A DNA stretch of 64,000 nucleotides from Anaerolineae bacterium (GTDB taxonomy: Bacteria; Chloroflexota; Anaerolineae; Anaerolineales; E44-bin32): positions 104,507-168,506 of the forward strand of contig DUEZ01000075.1 of the NCBI GenBank assembly GCA_011174825.1, in the 5' to 3' direction. The number at the start of each line of letters is the position of its first letter. Positions within the stretch are counted from its first letter, which is position 1. The notes under the pieces were generated by a model that saw only the letters and a program-made list of their open reading frames with translations, had not been told where the DNA came from and made no database searches. A program made the translations under genes and the position numbers. Of the stretch, positions 19,075 through 28,671 are shown piece after piece.

Positions 19075-20225
19075 AAACCTTGGAAGCGGAAATCATAACC
19101 ATCGGGACCGAGCTCTTACTGGGGGAACTTGTCGACACGAACACCCGCAGGATTGCGCACGCTTTGCGTGACATTGGTCTCGATTTGTATCGCACATCTA
19201 CCGTTGGTGATAACGCTGAGCGTATCGCACAAGCAATACGCGAGAGTATCTCCAGAGCGCAGGTGGTGATCACAACGGGAGGGTTGGGCCCGACCGTGGA
19301 CGACCCCACCCGAGAAGGGATTGCACTGGCATTCGGAGTGCCTAATGAATATCGACCGGAATTATGGGAACAGATCCAAGAGCGATTCGAGCGGTTTGGA
19401 CACACACCCACAGAGAACAATCGACGACAGGCTTTTATCCCCCGAGGGGCGACGGCGATTGAGAACCCCATCGGTACTGCCCCAGCGTTCATGATGGTTG
19501 AGGAGGAAAGCGTCGTCATCGCGTTACCTGGAGTCCCAGCGGAGATGCAGCACCTGCTGGAGGGTTTTGTCCTACCCTTCCTGCAAGAGCAATTGAAGTT
19601 AAGCGGCATGATCAAAACACGCTTACTTCGCACTTCGGGCGTAGGTGAGTCCTGGTTGGATGACCACATCGGCGATCTCGAGCATCTCAGCAATCCCACG
19701 GTTGGATTGGCCGCTCATCCAGGTCGGGTAGACATACGGATAACCGCGAAAGCAGCGACGCCTGAAGCTGCAGAGGAGATGATCGAGCAGGTCAGTTCGA
19801 CTATCCGTGAAAGACTGGGGGATGTCATCTATGGGCTTGACGATGCGAGCTTGGAGGAGGTCGCCCTGGATTCGGTCACCGAGCGTGGGTGGCGACTGGT
19901 GGTTCTCGAAGCTGGCACCGGCGGCGTGATCGCAGCCGGTTTCTCAGATCACGGATCAGGGTTTGCTGGGGGACAAGTCCTGCCTCTCCCAGAAGAGGAT
20001 CAAGATTTGGGGAAAGCCTTAATCGATCTTCAGAGTGAACTCTCAGCCGAGGTTGGATTGGCGCTGGCTTTGAAGTCTGAGGGAGAACGGCACGTCATCG
20101 AGGTCATCTTCCGTACCCCCGATGGGGAAAAATACCTCGAGCGTTCTTACGGTGGTCCGCCCACCTACGCTCCCGAGTGGGCCTTAAGTTTGGCCGCCAA
20201 CCTGATCCGGCGTCGATTGTCTTGA
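19071..20225 (+). CDS. cinA: CinA-family protein: intact MoaB-like N-terminal domain, divergent C-terminal domain
   Basis: EIITIGTELLLGELVDTNTRRIAHALRDIG, TTGGLGPTVDDPTREGIA, ALPGVPAEMQHLLE. The C-terminal deamidase motif is degenerate (LEAGTGG for canonical AESCTGG). Confidence 0.88.
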   Translation: MKTLEAEIITIGTELLLGELVDTNTRRIAHALRDIGLDLYRTSTVGDNAERIAQAIRESISRAQVVITTGGLGPTVDDPTREGIALAFGVPNEYRPELWEQIQERFERFGHTPTENNRRQAFIPRGATAIENPIGTAPAFMMVEEESVVIALPGVPAEMQHLLEGFVLPFLQEQLKLSGMIKTRLLRTSGVGESWLDDHIGDLEHLSNPTVGLAAHPGRVDIRITAKAATPEAAEEMIEQVSSTIRERLGDVIYGLDDASLEEVALDSVTERGWRLVVLEAGTGGVIAAGFSDHGSGFAGGQVLPLPEEDQDLGKALIDLQSELSAEVGLALALKSEGERHVIEVIFRTPDGEKYLERSYGGPPTYAPEWALSLAANLIRRRLS

Positions 20226-20402
20226 CAGACCTTCCTCTACCTCACTATACGTTCTGTTGTCCTATACGATCCTGACTGAACATTTCCCGGTGCGCATTCC
20301 ACGCTACGATCTGCTTCAGCAAGGCTAATACCACTACAAGTTGATATTCCACAATAAGCTGAAAAATGACTTTAAGGGCACAAGACCAACAACAATCTCT
20401 TT

Positions 20403-22187
20403 TTAATGAACAAATAACAATCGTATCATCCCCTCATCCGATACGGGCCATAGCTTGAGGTAATTGTCCACGCCAGATTCTATCCATTCGGAAAGCACAG
20501 GATTGATCTCGTACCGTGAATCCACATAAATTGCGCGTATCTCTTCACACTTCAGCCATTCGTGGAAATCATCAGAGGACATCTCCTCAATTGGCGTTCT
20601 TGACATCAGAAAATCTCTCATTCCCGCGGCAACAGCAGGAGATGGAAACGGCACAAGCACCCATGAATCTGAGGGAAGTTCCGCTTGCATGGCATGGATC
20701 GCTTGTTGCTCAGGATAATTCCGAAGTGAAGGGTAATTTGGGAAGGTATATGAACCTCGTAGGATTACACCTGCTACCAGAAGCAGCATGAGTGAGAGGG
20801 TCTCTGCCTCAATGGGAGACCGTATTCTTAGCCGAATAATCCAGGCAAGTGCGAAGACACAAGCAGTAATGAATCCCCCCATCATAAATGCCAACTTATT
20901 ATCTACATATCCATATAACGCAAACGTGATTACGACAAGAAGTTGAACACCCCTTTGACGGTTGGATACATTGGAGTTAAATATATCGCTTATACCGATC
21001 GAGCCGACAATCAGAGGAATGTAACAAATTTGCGGGATGAAATGCAAGGTCAGGAATCCCAACGAGACAACAGGCTGGAGCGACCATAAGAACATGATTC
21101 CAAGAACATGCAATGCACGTTTGCGAATCAATACATAAACTCCCCAGAGCGCAAAAAGAAAAAGAACTGGACCAATCCTTTTTCCAAAGAAATCCAAGTA
21201 CATGGATGGGATCCTCTTTGCGTTTGCTATGATGCGAAGCCCGAAAGCCGATGGATTCCGCAGGATAGCACGGATAACTGATCCTCGGTTTTCTTCCTTC
21301 GTCCCAAACAATCTCCGGGTTTCTTGTATCGCTTCATCAAAATCTCCTCCTGTCGATACAGGTTGATTCACTTCAAATGATTCGTACGACTTGGTACCTA
21401 TACCAAGATCAAAGGTCCCTGAGGAGATACGATGGACAAGGACAAAAAATCCGAATATCACCACACTGGGCAGGAGCGACGCTATCAGAAGTCTCTTCAG
21501 CGAGTGGTGTCGAAGACCAAAAATCAAAGTGAGAGCCAGAAATAGAGGAAGCAGAACGATCGACTCAACTCTCGCGAGTACAAAAAGACCCAAAAACGCC
21601 GATCCCATCCACACATCACGCACCCGGTGATTGTTACGAAACGAGATGAGTTTAGCCAATGCTAAGGCGGAGAGACTGGCAAATAGAGCATCACTTTGGT
21701 TCACCACGACGAAAAGAAATGGCAGATTGACAAAGATCACTCCTATCACAACATAGGGATGCGTATGCTCTTTCAGTTTGGTTGCCAAGTAGAATGTGCT
21801 TAGCCAAAGTGACCCGAATAACAAAAAGCGTCCCGCCCAAGCCTCGATCAGAAACCAATCAGGCATATGTCTGAAAATGAGATGAAACGGCGCATAAACA
21901 ACGGCCACCAAAGGACCCCAAGACAGATCCCGAACCTCTAGCTCAATCAGATAGCGTCCACTTTCAATGTACTTCGCTTCGTCATAGGGATTGATATCGG
22001 AAAACATAGGCATGAGATCCGGTCCTACTAGGATGAGGTTGATCGCAAGTACAAGCAGGACGAACAGTGCCTCACGCTTACCATTCGAAGCAGGTTCCAT
22101 TAAAAACGCGACCCAGAGGTTACGTAGTTTTTCAAACCAACCATGCGTTCTCCCTGCTACGTCTCTAACCAATGACGATGCGATCAT
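20403..22187 (-). CDS. Multipass membrane protein, glycosyltransferase family 39 / ArnT-like
   Basis: Many hydrophobic segments; N-terminal lumenal-type acidic motif DINPYDEAKYIESGRYL; C-terminal soluble tail. Confidence 0.6.
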   Translation of the reverse strand: MIASSLVRDVAGRTHGWFEKLRNLWVAFLMEPASNGKREALFVLLVLAINLILVGPDLMPMFSDINPYDEAKYIESGRYLIELEVRDLSWGPLVAVVYAPFHLIFRHMPDWFLIEAWAGRFLLFGSLWLSTFYLATKLKEHTHPYVVIGVIFVNLPFLFVVVNQSDALFASLSALALAKLISFRNNHRVRDVWMGSAFLGLFVLARVESIVLLPLFLALTLIFGLRHHSLKRLLIASLLPSVVIFGFFVLVHRISSGTFDLGIGTKSYESFEVNQPVSTGGDFDEAIQETRRLFGTKEENRGSVIRAILRNPSAFGLRIIANAKRIPSMYLDFFGKRIGPVLFLFALWGVYVLIRKRALHVLGIMFLWSLQPVVSLGFLTLHFIPQICYIPLIVGSIGISDIFNSNVSNRQRGVQLLVVITFALYGYVDNKLAFMMGGFITACVFALAWIIRLRIRSPIEAETLSLMLLLVAGVILRGSYTFPNYPSLRNYPEQQAIHAMQAELPSDSWVLVPFPSPAVAAGMRDFLMSRTPIEEMSSDDFHEWLKCEEIRAIYVDSRYEINPVLSEWIESGVDNYLKLWPVSDEGMIRLLFVH

Positions 22188-22547
22188 AAGCGAATAACCC
22201 TTTCAAAGTGACGTTTTCAAGCAATGCGTTTTCGATTCGGTATTCAGTGTTTTCCTCAGACCAGATCTCCTCGAAACTGTTTCAAGTTGATTGTTTCTTT
22301 GTATTATAGCAACGAGACTACGAAGTTTATTTCCAGTTCAAACCGGATCACATGAACCCCAACGTAAACGATGAGAGGTATATAGAGATAGTACTTTGTT
22401 TATATGTAAAATAGGATTACAAATCTTAGAAGACCAAGAAACAACATACGACGAACAACGGGCACGCCCTGGCACAATTCCTCGAGCTGGCCAATACCTA
22501 GAATCTTGACATACCTCCCCCTGGAACCTATAATCCTCGGCGCGTAA

Positions 22548-22619
22548 GCGGGTGTCGCCAAGTGGTAAGGCAGTAGCTTCCCAAGCTACCATTCGTGGGT
22601 TCGAATCCCATCACCCGCT
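22548..22619 (+). tRNA. tRNA-Gly (CCC)
   Basis: Cloverleaf by eye: GCGGGTG/CACCCGC acceptor, GCC/GGC D stem, GTAGC-TTCCCAA-GCTAC anticodon arm, GTGGG-TTCGAAT-CCCAT T arm. Confidence 0.95.
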
Positions 22620-22749
22620 CTTTTTTTTGTAACAGCCACGTTGATTTTGTCAAAGTGTGGCTGTTTTCACAATTTAAAAGTAATAGCAATCATCCTTCGA
22701 CTGGCTCAGGATGATTGCCATTTCTGCCTCGATCAATCAACCGCGAAAA

Positions 22750-23541
22750 TCAAGCAGATGCACCAGTGTAGTTCCGCAACCCAAATTTCCAGAACATCCG
22801 CGATGCGACCAGACTCAAGGCTGCTACGACGAGTGCGAGGAGCAGCATCTGAGTGTTGAGTCTTGCCGTCAACGCTTCGGCTGGGGCGGTTACAGCGAAC
22901 GCCACCGGAACCAAGAATGTAAGAATCATTCGTAACCACGACGGATAGATCCCAACCGGCCAGCGACCGGCTTGATACATGTTCTCGAAGAAATCGAAAA
23001 GCGACCAAATACGGACCACCCAGAAGGAGGTCGTCGCGATCGCCAACCACAGGCTGTAGACCATCAATCCACCACAGAGCAACACCAAGGTGAAGATAAC
23101 TGCCTCTTCAATACCGACTCTAGCTTCAATTTTTAGCACCGCGTACACCAGAACCAGAATGCCAATAATCACATCAACCAGTTTCCACAATTCGAAGTTG
23201 GCCATGCTGACCAGAAGCTGCGAGTCCTCCGGCTTAGTAAGGGTGAAATCCAATGTGCCTTCATGAACGCCATCCAAGATGCGCCACATGTTGGGCTGGA
23301 TGATGGCGCGGATCAGTCCCCCGATAAGCGTGTAGACCCCAACCACCACCAGCAGCTCCATGGGTTCCCATCCCGCCAAGGATTCGGTGTGATAGAAAAC
23401 CAGCGCCAGCCCGATCAGACCATTGGCCAGGGTCAACAGCGAGCTGAAAAACTGCATAAAGAAGTTGGCTCGATACTGCAACTCATTGAGCGCGCTCAGA
23501 CGGGTGAAGGTCCAGATCAGGCGAAGGTATCGCAACATCAT
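22750..23541 (-). CDS. ABC-2 family transporter permease
   Basis: MMLRYLRLIWTFTRLSALNELQYRANFFMQFF...; start at 23541 gives an overlap of 4 nt with the upstream permease. Confidence 0.85.
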   Translation of the reverse strand: MMLRYLRLIWTFTRLSALNELQYRANFFMQFFSSLLTLANGLIGLALVFYHTESLAGWEPMELLVVVGVYTLIGGLIRAIIQPNMWRILDGVHEGTLDFTLTKPEDSQLLVSMANFELWKLVDVIIGILVLVYAVLKIEARVGIEEAVIFTLVLLCGGLMVYSLWLAIATTSFWVVRIWSLFDFFENMYQAGRWPVGIYPSWLRMILTFLVPVAFAVTAPAEALTARLNTQMLLLALVVAALSLVASRMFWKFGLRNYTGASA

Positions 23542-24368
23542 CCCCCCACTGCGGCGTATTGTTTGACCGCGCTCCGCCAAACAAGACGAACCACGATCGC
23601 GGTCCCTGTGAGCCAAAGCGCCTGCATCAGGAATCCATGCAAGGCTTCCTGAGGCGAAAGCCGGCCGAGAAGCAATTCAAGCGGAAAGGCGAACATCCAT
23701 TGAAAGGGAAGGACATTAGCAATGTTTAGCGCCCATTCTGGGAGCACGGAAAGCGGTGCCACCCGTCCGGAGGTGAAAAACTCCACTGCGAACCACAGCT
23801 CAAAGAGCGCCGTAACCCGCGTGGTCCAAAAGGCAGTCACTGCCAAGGCGTACATCAACGTGTAGCGAAGCAAAAAAGCCAGCACCAGAGCAGGTAGCAG
23901 CGTCAGAAGTGACCAAGGGATGAGAGCGAACTCCGGCCTGAAAATCAATGAAAGGAGGAAGATCGTCGGAACTAGCGTAAACATAGCGATGGATTTCATC
24001 CCCATCATCCTCCCCATATCGACGAAATACGGATGAATGGGGCGTAGTAGCAACGTATTAAATTCGCCACGACGGATGCGCATTTCCATCCACCAGGGGC
24101 TCCAGCCGGTCGTCATGTGTCGCACGAAGGTCCATGCGATGAAATAGCCAGCGAATTCGCCCTCAGTGTAGCCTCCAACTGAGCCACCCTGGGCGCGGGC
24201 GATGGTTGTCCATACCACCAGATAAACAAGGGATTCAACTAGTAAACCAAGTAATGCCATGCCCTCCTGCACTCGGTACTGGAAGCTGGCCATCATGGAG
24301 ATCTTGGTCTCCGCAAGCAGGATCTTAAGCGTTCGCAGCATCGTCACCCTCGGCAAAAACGGTTTCAA
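23538..24368 (-). CDS. ABC-2 family transporter permease
   Basis: MASFQYRVQEGMALLGLLVESLVYLVVWTTIARAQGGSVGGYTEGEFAGYFIAWTFVRHMTTGW; multipass. True start is probably MLRTLK near 24341. Confidence 0.85.
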   Translation of the reverse strand: MKPFLPRVTMLRTLKILLAETKISMMASFQYRVQEGMALLGLLVESLVYLVVWTTIARAQGGSVGGYTEGEFAGYFIAWTFVRHMTTGWSPWWMEMRIRRGEFNTLLLRPIHPYFVDMGRMMGMKSIAMFTLVPTIFLLSLIFRPEFALIPWSLLTLLPALVLAFLLRYTLMYALAVTAFWTTRVTALFELWFAVEFFTSGRVAPLSVLPEWALNIANVLPFQWMFAFPLELLLGRLSPQEALHGFLMQALWLTGTAIVVRLVWRSAVKQYAAVGG

Positions 24369-25350
24369 TCACATCCTCGATGGGCGGGTCTTCCACCGAG
24401 AGGTCGATGATGGGGATTTCCGCTAAGAGCTTGGCGGTGACCTTAGAGATCTCCTCTCGAGGTACTCTTAAGGAAACGACACCTGAATCTCGGCTCATGA
24501 TTTCTCCATAACCTGAAAGATCCAGGGATTGATCTTCGGGTTTAACCATGATCCGCTTGTGGCCGGTGAAACGACGCACGAGGTCACTCAGATCACCGTC
24601 AAAGAGCAGATGCCCTTGATGGATGACAATCACCCTCTTACAAAGTGCCACAACGTCCGCCATGTAATGGCTGGTGAGCAGAATGGTCGCGCCCTCGCGA
24701 CGATTGTACTCGGCGAAAAAACGGCGGATACGCCGCTGCATGGTGATGTCCAATCCGAGGGTGGGCTCATCCAGAAAGAGCACTCGTGGGCGGTGAAGCA
24801 ATGAGCCGGCAATTTCAACCTTCATACGTTCACCGAGAGACAGATTACGAACCGGTTTCGTTATCAACTCTTCAAGTTCCAGCAATTCCACAAATTCATC
24901 CACTGTACGTTTAAAATCCGTTGGTGTCAGATCATACACGGCTTTGAAGAGCTCATACGAATCCCTCGCCGGGATATCCCAGACGAGTTGATTGCGTTGA
25001 CCGGTCACCAAGGTGATCTGACGTAGGAAGTCCTTGTTACGCTCATGCGGGGTATAACCCAGCACATGCGCAGTCCCTTTCGTGGGGAACAACAAGCCAG
25101 AGAGCATCTTGAGCGTGGTCGTCTTACCAGCACCATTAGGACCCAGGAAACCAACCATTTCGCCAGGCACTATCTGGAACGAGATCGTATCAACCGCCCG
25201 TACCTCCTTTTTCGTGCGGCGAAATAATCCCTTCATAGCGTCTCTCAGACCGCCTGATCGTTCTGATACGGTATATGTCTTGGAAAGTTCCTTTACATCA
25301 ATCGTGAGGGCTTTCGAAGCACCCAACCTTCTGCTCCTTCCTACATACAC
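24325..25350 (-). CDS. ABC transporter ATP-binding protein (ABC-2 exporter type)
   Basis: FLGPNGAGKTTTLKMLSGLLFPTKG, LSLGERMKVEIAGSLLHRPRVLFLDEPTLGLD. Confidence 0.93.
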   Translation of the reverse strand: MYVGRSRRLGASKALTIDVKELSKTYTVSERSGGLRDAMKGLFRRTKKEVRAVDTISFQIVPGEMVGFLGPNGAGKTTTLKMLSGLLFPTKGTAHVLGYTPHERNKDFLRQITLVTGQRNQLVWDIPARDSYELFKAVYDLTPTDFKRTVDEFVELLELEELITKPVRNLSLGERMKVEIAGSLLHRPRVLFLDEPTLGLDITMQRRIRRFFAEYNRREGATILLTSHYMADVVALCKRVIVIHQGHLLFDGDLSDLVRRFTGHKRIMVKPEDQSLDLSGYGEIMSRDSGVVSLRVPREEISKVTAKLLAEIPIIDLSVEDPPIEDVIETVFAEGDDAANA

Positions 25351-25883
25351 GGACCATGCTTCAACTGACTAGCGAAGCTTGATACTAAAAGCTCTCGGAT
25401 ATTTAGAAGCTAAGTTGCACATCCACTTCATAGAAGAATTCACTCTTAACTTCCTCGATGCACATGCCGGCTTCTGGCAAGGGAATGAAAATCAAATCAA
25501 GGGAAGCTGACTACCTGTCATGATCGTAAGCTGATGGCAGACATCAATGCTAGCTGGCGGAACTCTCAACTTTCCAATCAGAATTTGAAGCAACCCCTGA
25601 GAAGAACTATCGGTTTTAGGCGAATGCTCATAAGCACCGCCCAAGATTATACTTTACGTTGTCGTTTGGTTTCGTTTGACCAAACCTTAAGAATACACCC
25701 ATCAATCTGATAGATCTGCTCCCGAATAGAGTGCATGTTCTAGCAACGATCTGCGAAGGGAGCAGCCCATCAGTAATAGCATGGAAGGCTTTTTTTAGTC
25801 AAGATATTTATCCGTCGATATTCCCACTTACTGGTCCATTTAAGTGCAATACAAAATTAGAAAAAACATACCGAAACTGCGAA

Positions 25884-25930
25884 GAGCTTACCAAACTCCC
25901 ATGCTTGGGTCCGAATCCCGCCCGCTCTTT
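25884..25930 (+). pseudogene. Decayed 3' fragment of tRNA-Gly
   Basis: agagcttaccaaactcccatgcttgggtccgaatcccgcccgctctttta resembles the 3' half of the tRNA at 22548-22619. Confidence 0.6.
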
Positions 25931-26097
25931 TATTTTCCGAAAAACGGATTTGTCATTTCGTACCTATTCCTCCTTTCCGTAACGGTCTCATGAGAAGGGA
26001 TCATAAAGCACTTCTTTGGGCAGAATTGCTTGCCAAGTCATCGCTGAAAAATCTTGAGTCAATAAAGGCTAGATCAGATTATTCTCTTGTTTAAAGA

Positions 26098-26126
26098 AAC
26101 GTGTCTTCACGCTGTGAAGACACGTT
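26098..26126. terminator. Hairpin terminator downstream of the sigma/DUF5667 operon
   Basis: AACGTGTCTTCAC-GCT-GTGAAGACACGTT. Confidence 0.7.
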
Positions 26127-26187
26127 CGACAAATTCGTAAACCATGAAAACGGTTATTAATTCTTCATTATCTCCAACATTCGGTGC

Positions 26188-27261
26188 CTAAGGATCTCCA
26201 TCAGGAGGTCGATTCGGGCATTCGCATGGCGTTCCATCACCATTTCCATTTCCATAAGCTCCCCCACCCTCACAACTCCCATCACCATAGCCATCGCCGT
26301 ATGCACCACCGCCATCGCCCGTGCCGTCACCATATCCATTCCCGTATGCCCCGCCACCGGCTCCCGTGCCGTCACCAAAGCCTTGCCCTGACGACCCTTC
26401 ATCTGCAGGTGGTGGGGACGTACTCTTCTTCTTGGGAGGGACATTCTCAGGCTGCTGGGGAGCATCTTCAGGTCTGTTCTTTCCATGCCGCAGGCGGAAG
26501 TTCATCGGATCTGCCAAACCGTCCTCGGCTTCGTTTTGGGCACGGTTCATGGCTCTGATTGCGTACTCCAAGCCCTGACATGCTTCAGCAGGCGCTTTCT
26601 GTTGTAATTGTTGCATCGCTTGAACGCGGACCTGAGCCATGTTTCGCAGGCGTTGAAGGGCGCCCATGAAGGCAGGATCGCCCAATTGCGCGGTTTCGGA
26701 AAGCGCCAACTGCAAGTGGTGTTCGAGGCGTAGTGGTGTCTCTTCAGGAATCTGGAGACCTTTATCGGCCAGAGCCATCATTTCGTTTACACGTTCCTCC
26801 GCCAAGGTAAGCAACAAATTCACTTCGTTTTCAGGATCCGTCGTAAGAGCGAGCCGGACATCTTCCGTCAACTGCTTTACGGGGTAAAGAGGATCGGTCG
26901 GCAAGCTAGCTTGGGCAGCATAGGCCGTAGAGCCAACCCCGCCGAAGGCAACGATCAATGCAAGCAGAACACTCGCAAGGGTACTCATTGGTGAACGCTC
27001 CTTTCTTTGAAATATATTCCACCTCTTATGACGTGTTTTCGAGACCTCAGATACGGGTACTGTTATGGATTTTGCCTGCTGCAGAAAAGCCCGACGTCCT
27101 TTCGCTTGAGCCTCTGAATCTCTCTCAGGAACGTTCCGCAGCACCTCAAGTTTTTCCAAGGTCGAGACATAGGGATCGATCATTCCTGTCTTGGAACGTC
27201 TGCCTGTCATGTAATCAGAGAGCGCTTTATCGATACTTTCATCATTTTCTAGCATGTCCAA
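26188..27261 (-). CDS. DUF5667-type membrane-anchored protein (anti-sigma-like) with Gly-rich repeat tail
   Basis: N-terminal DPYVSTLEKLEVLRNVPERD; TM; SLPTDPLYPVKQLTEDVRLALTTDPENEVNLLLTLAEERVNEM; follows an ECF sigma gene. Confidence 0.75.
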   Translation of the reverse strand: MDMLENDESIDKALSDYMTGRRSKTGMIDPYVSTLEKLEVLRNVPERDSEAQAKGRRAFLQQAKSITVPVSEVSKTRHKRWNIFQRKERSPMSTLASVLLALIVAFGGVGSTAYAAQASLPTDPLYPVKQLTEDVRLALTTDPENEVNLLLTLAEERVNEMMALADKGLQIPEETPLRLEHHLQLALSETAQLGDPAFMGALQRLRNMAQVRVQAMQQLQQKAPAEACQGLEYAIRAMNRAQNEAEDGLADPMNFRLRHGKNRPEDAPQQPENVPPKKKSTSPPPADEGSSGQGFGDGTGAGGGAYGNGYGDGTGDGGGAYGDGYGDGSCEGGGAYGNGNGDGTPCECPNRPPDGDP

Positions 27262-27268
27262 AACTCCA

Positions 27269-27820
27269 TCAGGCTTCTGCGGGTGTAAGCATCCTTCGTA
27301 GAGCGTTCAGTGCACGATGTTGCAAAGACTTCACAGCTCCCACGGGTTTGTCTAAGATCTGCGAAACTTCGTGGTTGCTTAATCCTTCGAAATACTTCAG
27401 AACCACTACCTGCCTCTGATCGGGAGTCAGTTTCCACAAAACTCTGCGCACCTTAGCCTGCTCAAGAGAATGCTCTACTTCTTGCACCGGATCTTCACTT
27501 AGGTCTTGAATGGGTACGTTCTCCCAATCAAGGTTCAGCTCAATGAGCGGGTGGCGGCGAAAGTGATCCACGATCAAGTTGTGAGCCACCCGATAGAGAT
27601 AGGCTTTCAGGTGTTCATTAGGCCCGCCACCCGCCCCGATTGAGCGCAACAAACGGTAAAACGTCTCAGCCACGATTTCCTCAGCCACTTCACGGTCACC
27701 GAGCAACCGGTAAGCGTAGCAGAAGATGGCCATGTTGAATGCATCATAAATTGCCGCCAGCGCTTCCTCATCAAGCCGACGAGCACCATCAAGCCAATTA
27801 TCTTCGGGTTGTGGCATCAC
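27269..27820 (-). CDS. RNA polymerase sigma factor, ECF/sigma-70 family
   Basis: YAYRLLGDREVAEEIVAETFYRLLRSI (region 2) and LTPDQRQVVVLKYFEGLSNHEVSQILDKPVGAVKSLQHRAL (region 4). Confidence 0.95.
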   Translation of the reverse strand: MMPQPEDNWLDGARRLDEEALAAIYDAFNMAIFCYAYRLLGDREVAEEIVAETFYRLLRSIGAGGGPNEHLKAYLYRVAHNLIVDHFRRHPLIELNLDWENVPIQDLSEDPVQEVEHSLEQAKVRRVLWKLTPDQRQVVVLKYFEGLSNHEVSQILDKPVGAVKSLQHRALNALRRMLTPAEA

Positions 27821-28415
27821 TTCTCCAAATATGACGCAGTTAATGTCACTTAGATACGGCCAAAACTTACGCTTCTACCGCTCACTCTCATCCGACAAGT
27901 ACATTCGAAACTTACGGAATGCTCATTGATTGCGTCCACTTCCTATGTCGTTGAATAGACTCGGAGTATTGGGTCAGATGCGATCTGAGAGTGATGTTTC
28001 AATGCCAGTTGAATGCTCTCAGTTCTTACTGCCAGACTGATCTAAATGATCGCCTCAGACTTTGAGATTCCAACCATAAATTTATAACCTTGGACTTTCA
28101 AAAGAAATTCCTCTTATATCGTACCTTTTATCACTTAAAGAATGATGCTAGTACAGACATGTAGTGAGTAATGCGAGGGATTCGAGATTACGGATGCTAT
28201 CCCTTTCTCGAGATTGTGACCAACTATGTGAGAGGTAATGTATAAATCATCTTTGGTTCCAGCTTGAATCCAATTTTAGCTATCCATTTCATATATGCAT
28301 TCCTAAGGGCTCATTCGTGAACGCATTGAGTTTAGCATTTCCTATGGGATAACCGTGACAGTGCTAGGCTTCACCAGAGACGTGATTTAACCTGGGGCGA
28401 TCAGTTGTGAGATAT

Positions 28416-28500
28416 CAGCTTCCCAAATCAGAATAGCGGGTTCGAATCTCATCACCCGCTCATTTGATTCAAGTAACAGCACTTCAGTTTTGAGGAAAAC
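28416..28500 (+). pseudogene. Decayed 3' fragment of tRNA-Gly plus downstream flank
   Basis: agcttcccaaatcagaatagcgggttcgaatctcatcacccgctc...gtaacagcacttcagttttg matches the tRNA 3' end and its flank (gtaacagccacgttgattttg). Confidence 0.65.
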
Positions 28501-28671
28501 AAATCGCTTGGAACGCTAGAAGGTTCCAAGCTACTTCTATATTACTCGTGGGCCTAGCGAAGAGCAGTCAAATGTCTCAAAACGGGAAGCCCCGGGAGGA
28601 GATCATCAAATAACGTCAACCGCTTCAATCGACCAAAACCTAAAGAAATAGAGAATCTTCACGGACTGATT

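Noticed and set aside
18496-19699. Minus-strand ORFs of 167 and 221 aa opposite the FAD oxidoreductase and cinA genes
   Set aside because: Antisense to clear protein families; Ser/Arg/Pro-rich shadow translations without motifs.
26184-26558. 124-aa His-rich plus-strand ORF (HHHFHFHKLPHPHNSHHHSH...)
   Set aside because: It is the reverse-strand reading of the Gly/Asp repeat tail of the DUF5667 gene; His runs come from the complementary repeat, not an independent gene.
22548-28500. Treating the tRNA repeats as a CRISPR-like array
   Set aside because: Only three diverged copies with spacings of kilobases; they match a tRNA 3' half, not a CRISPR repeat, and no cas genes were seen.
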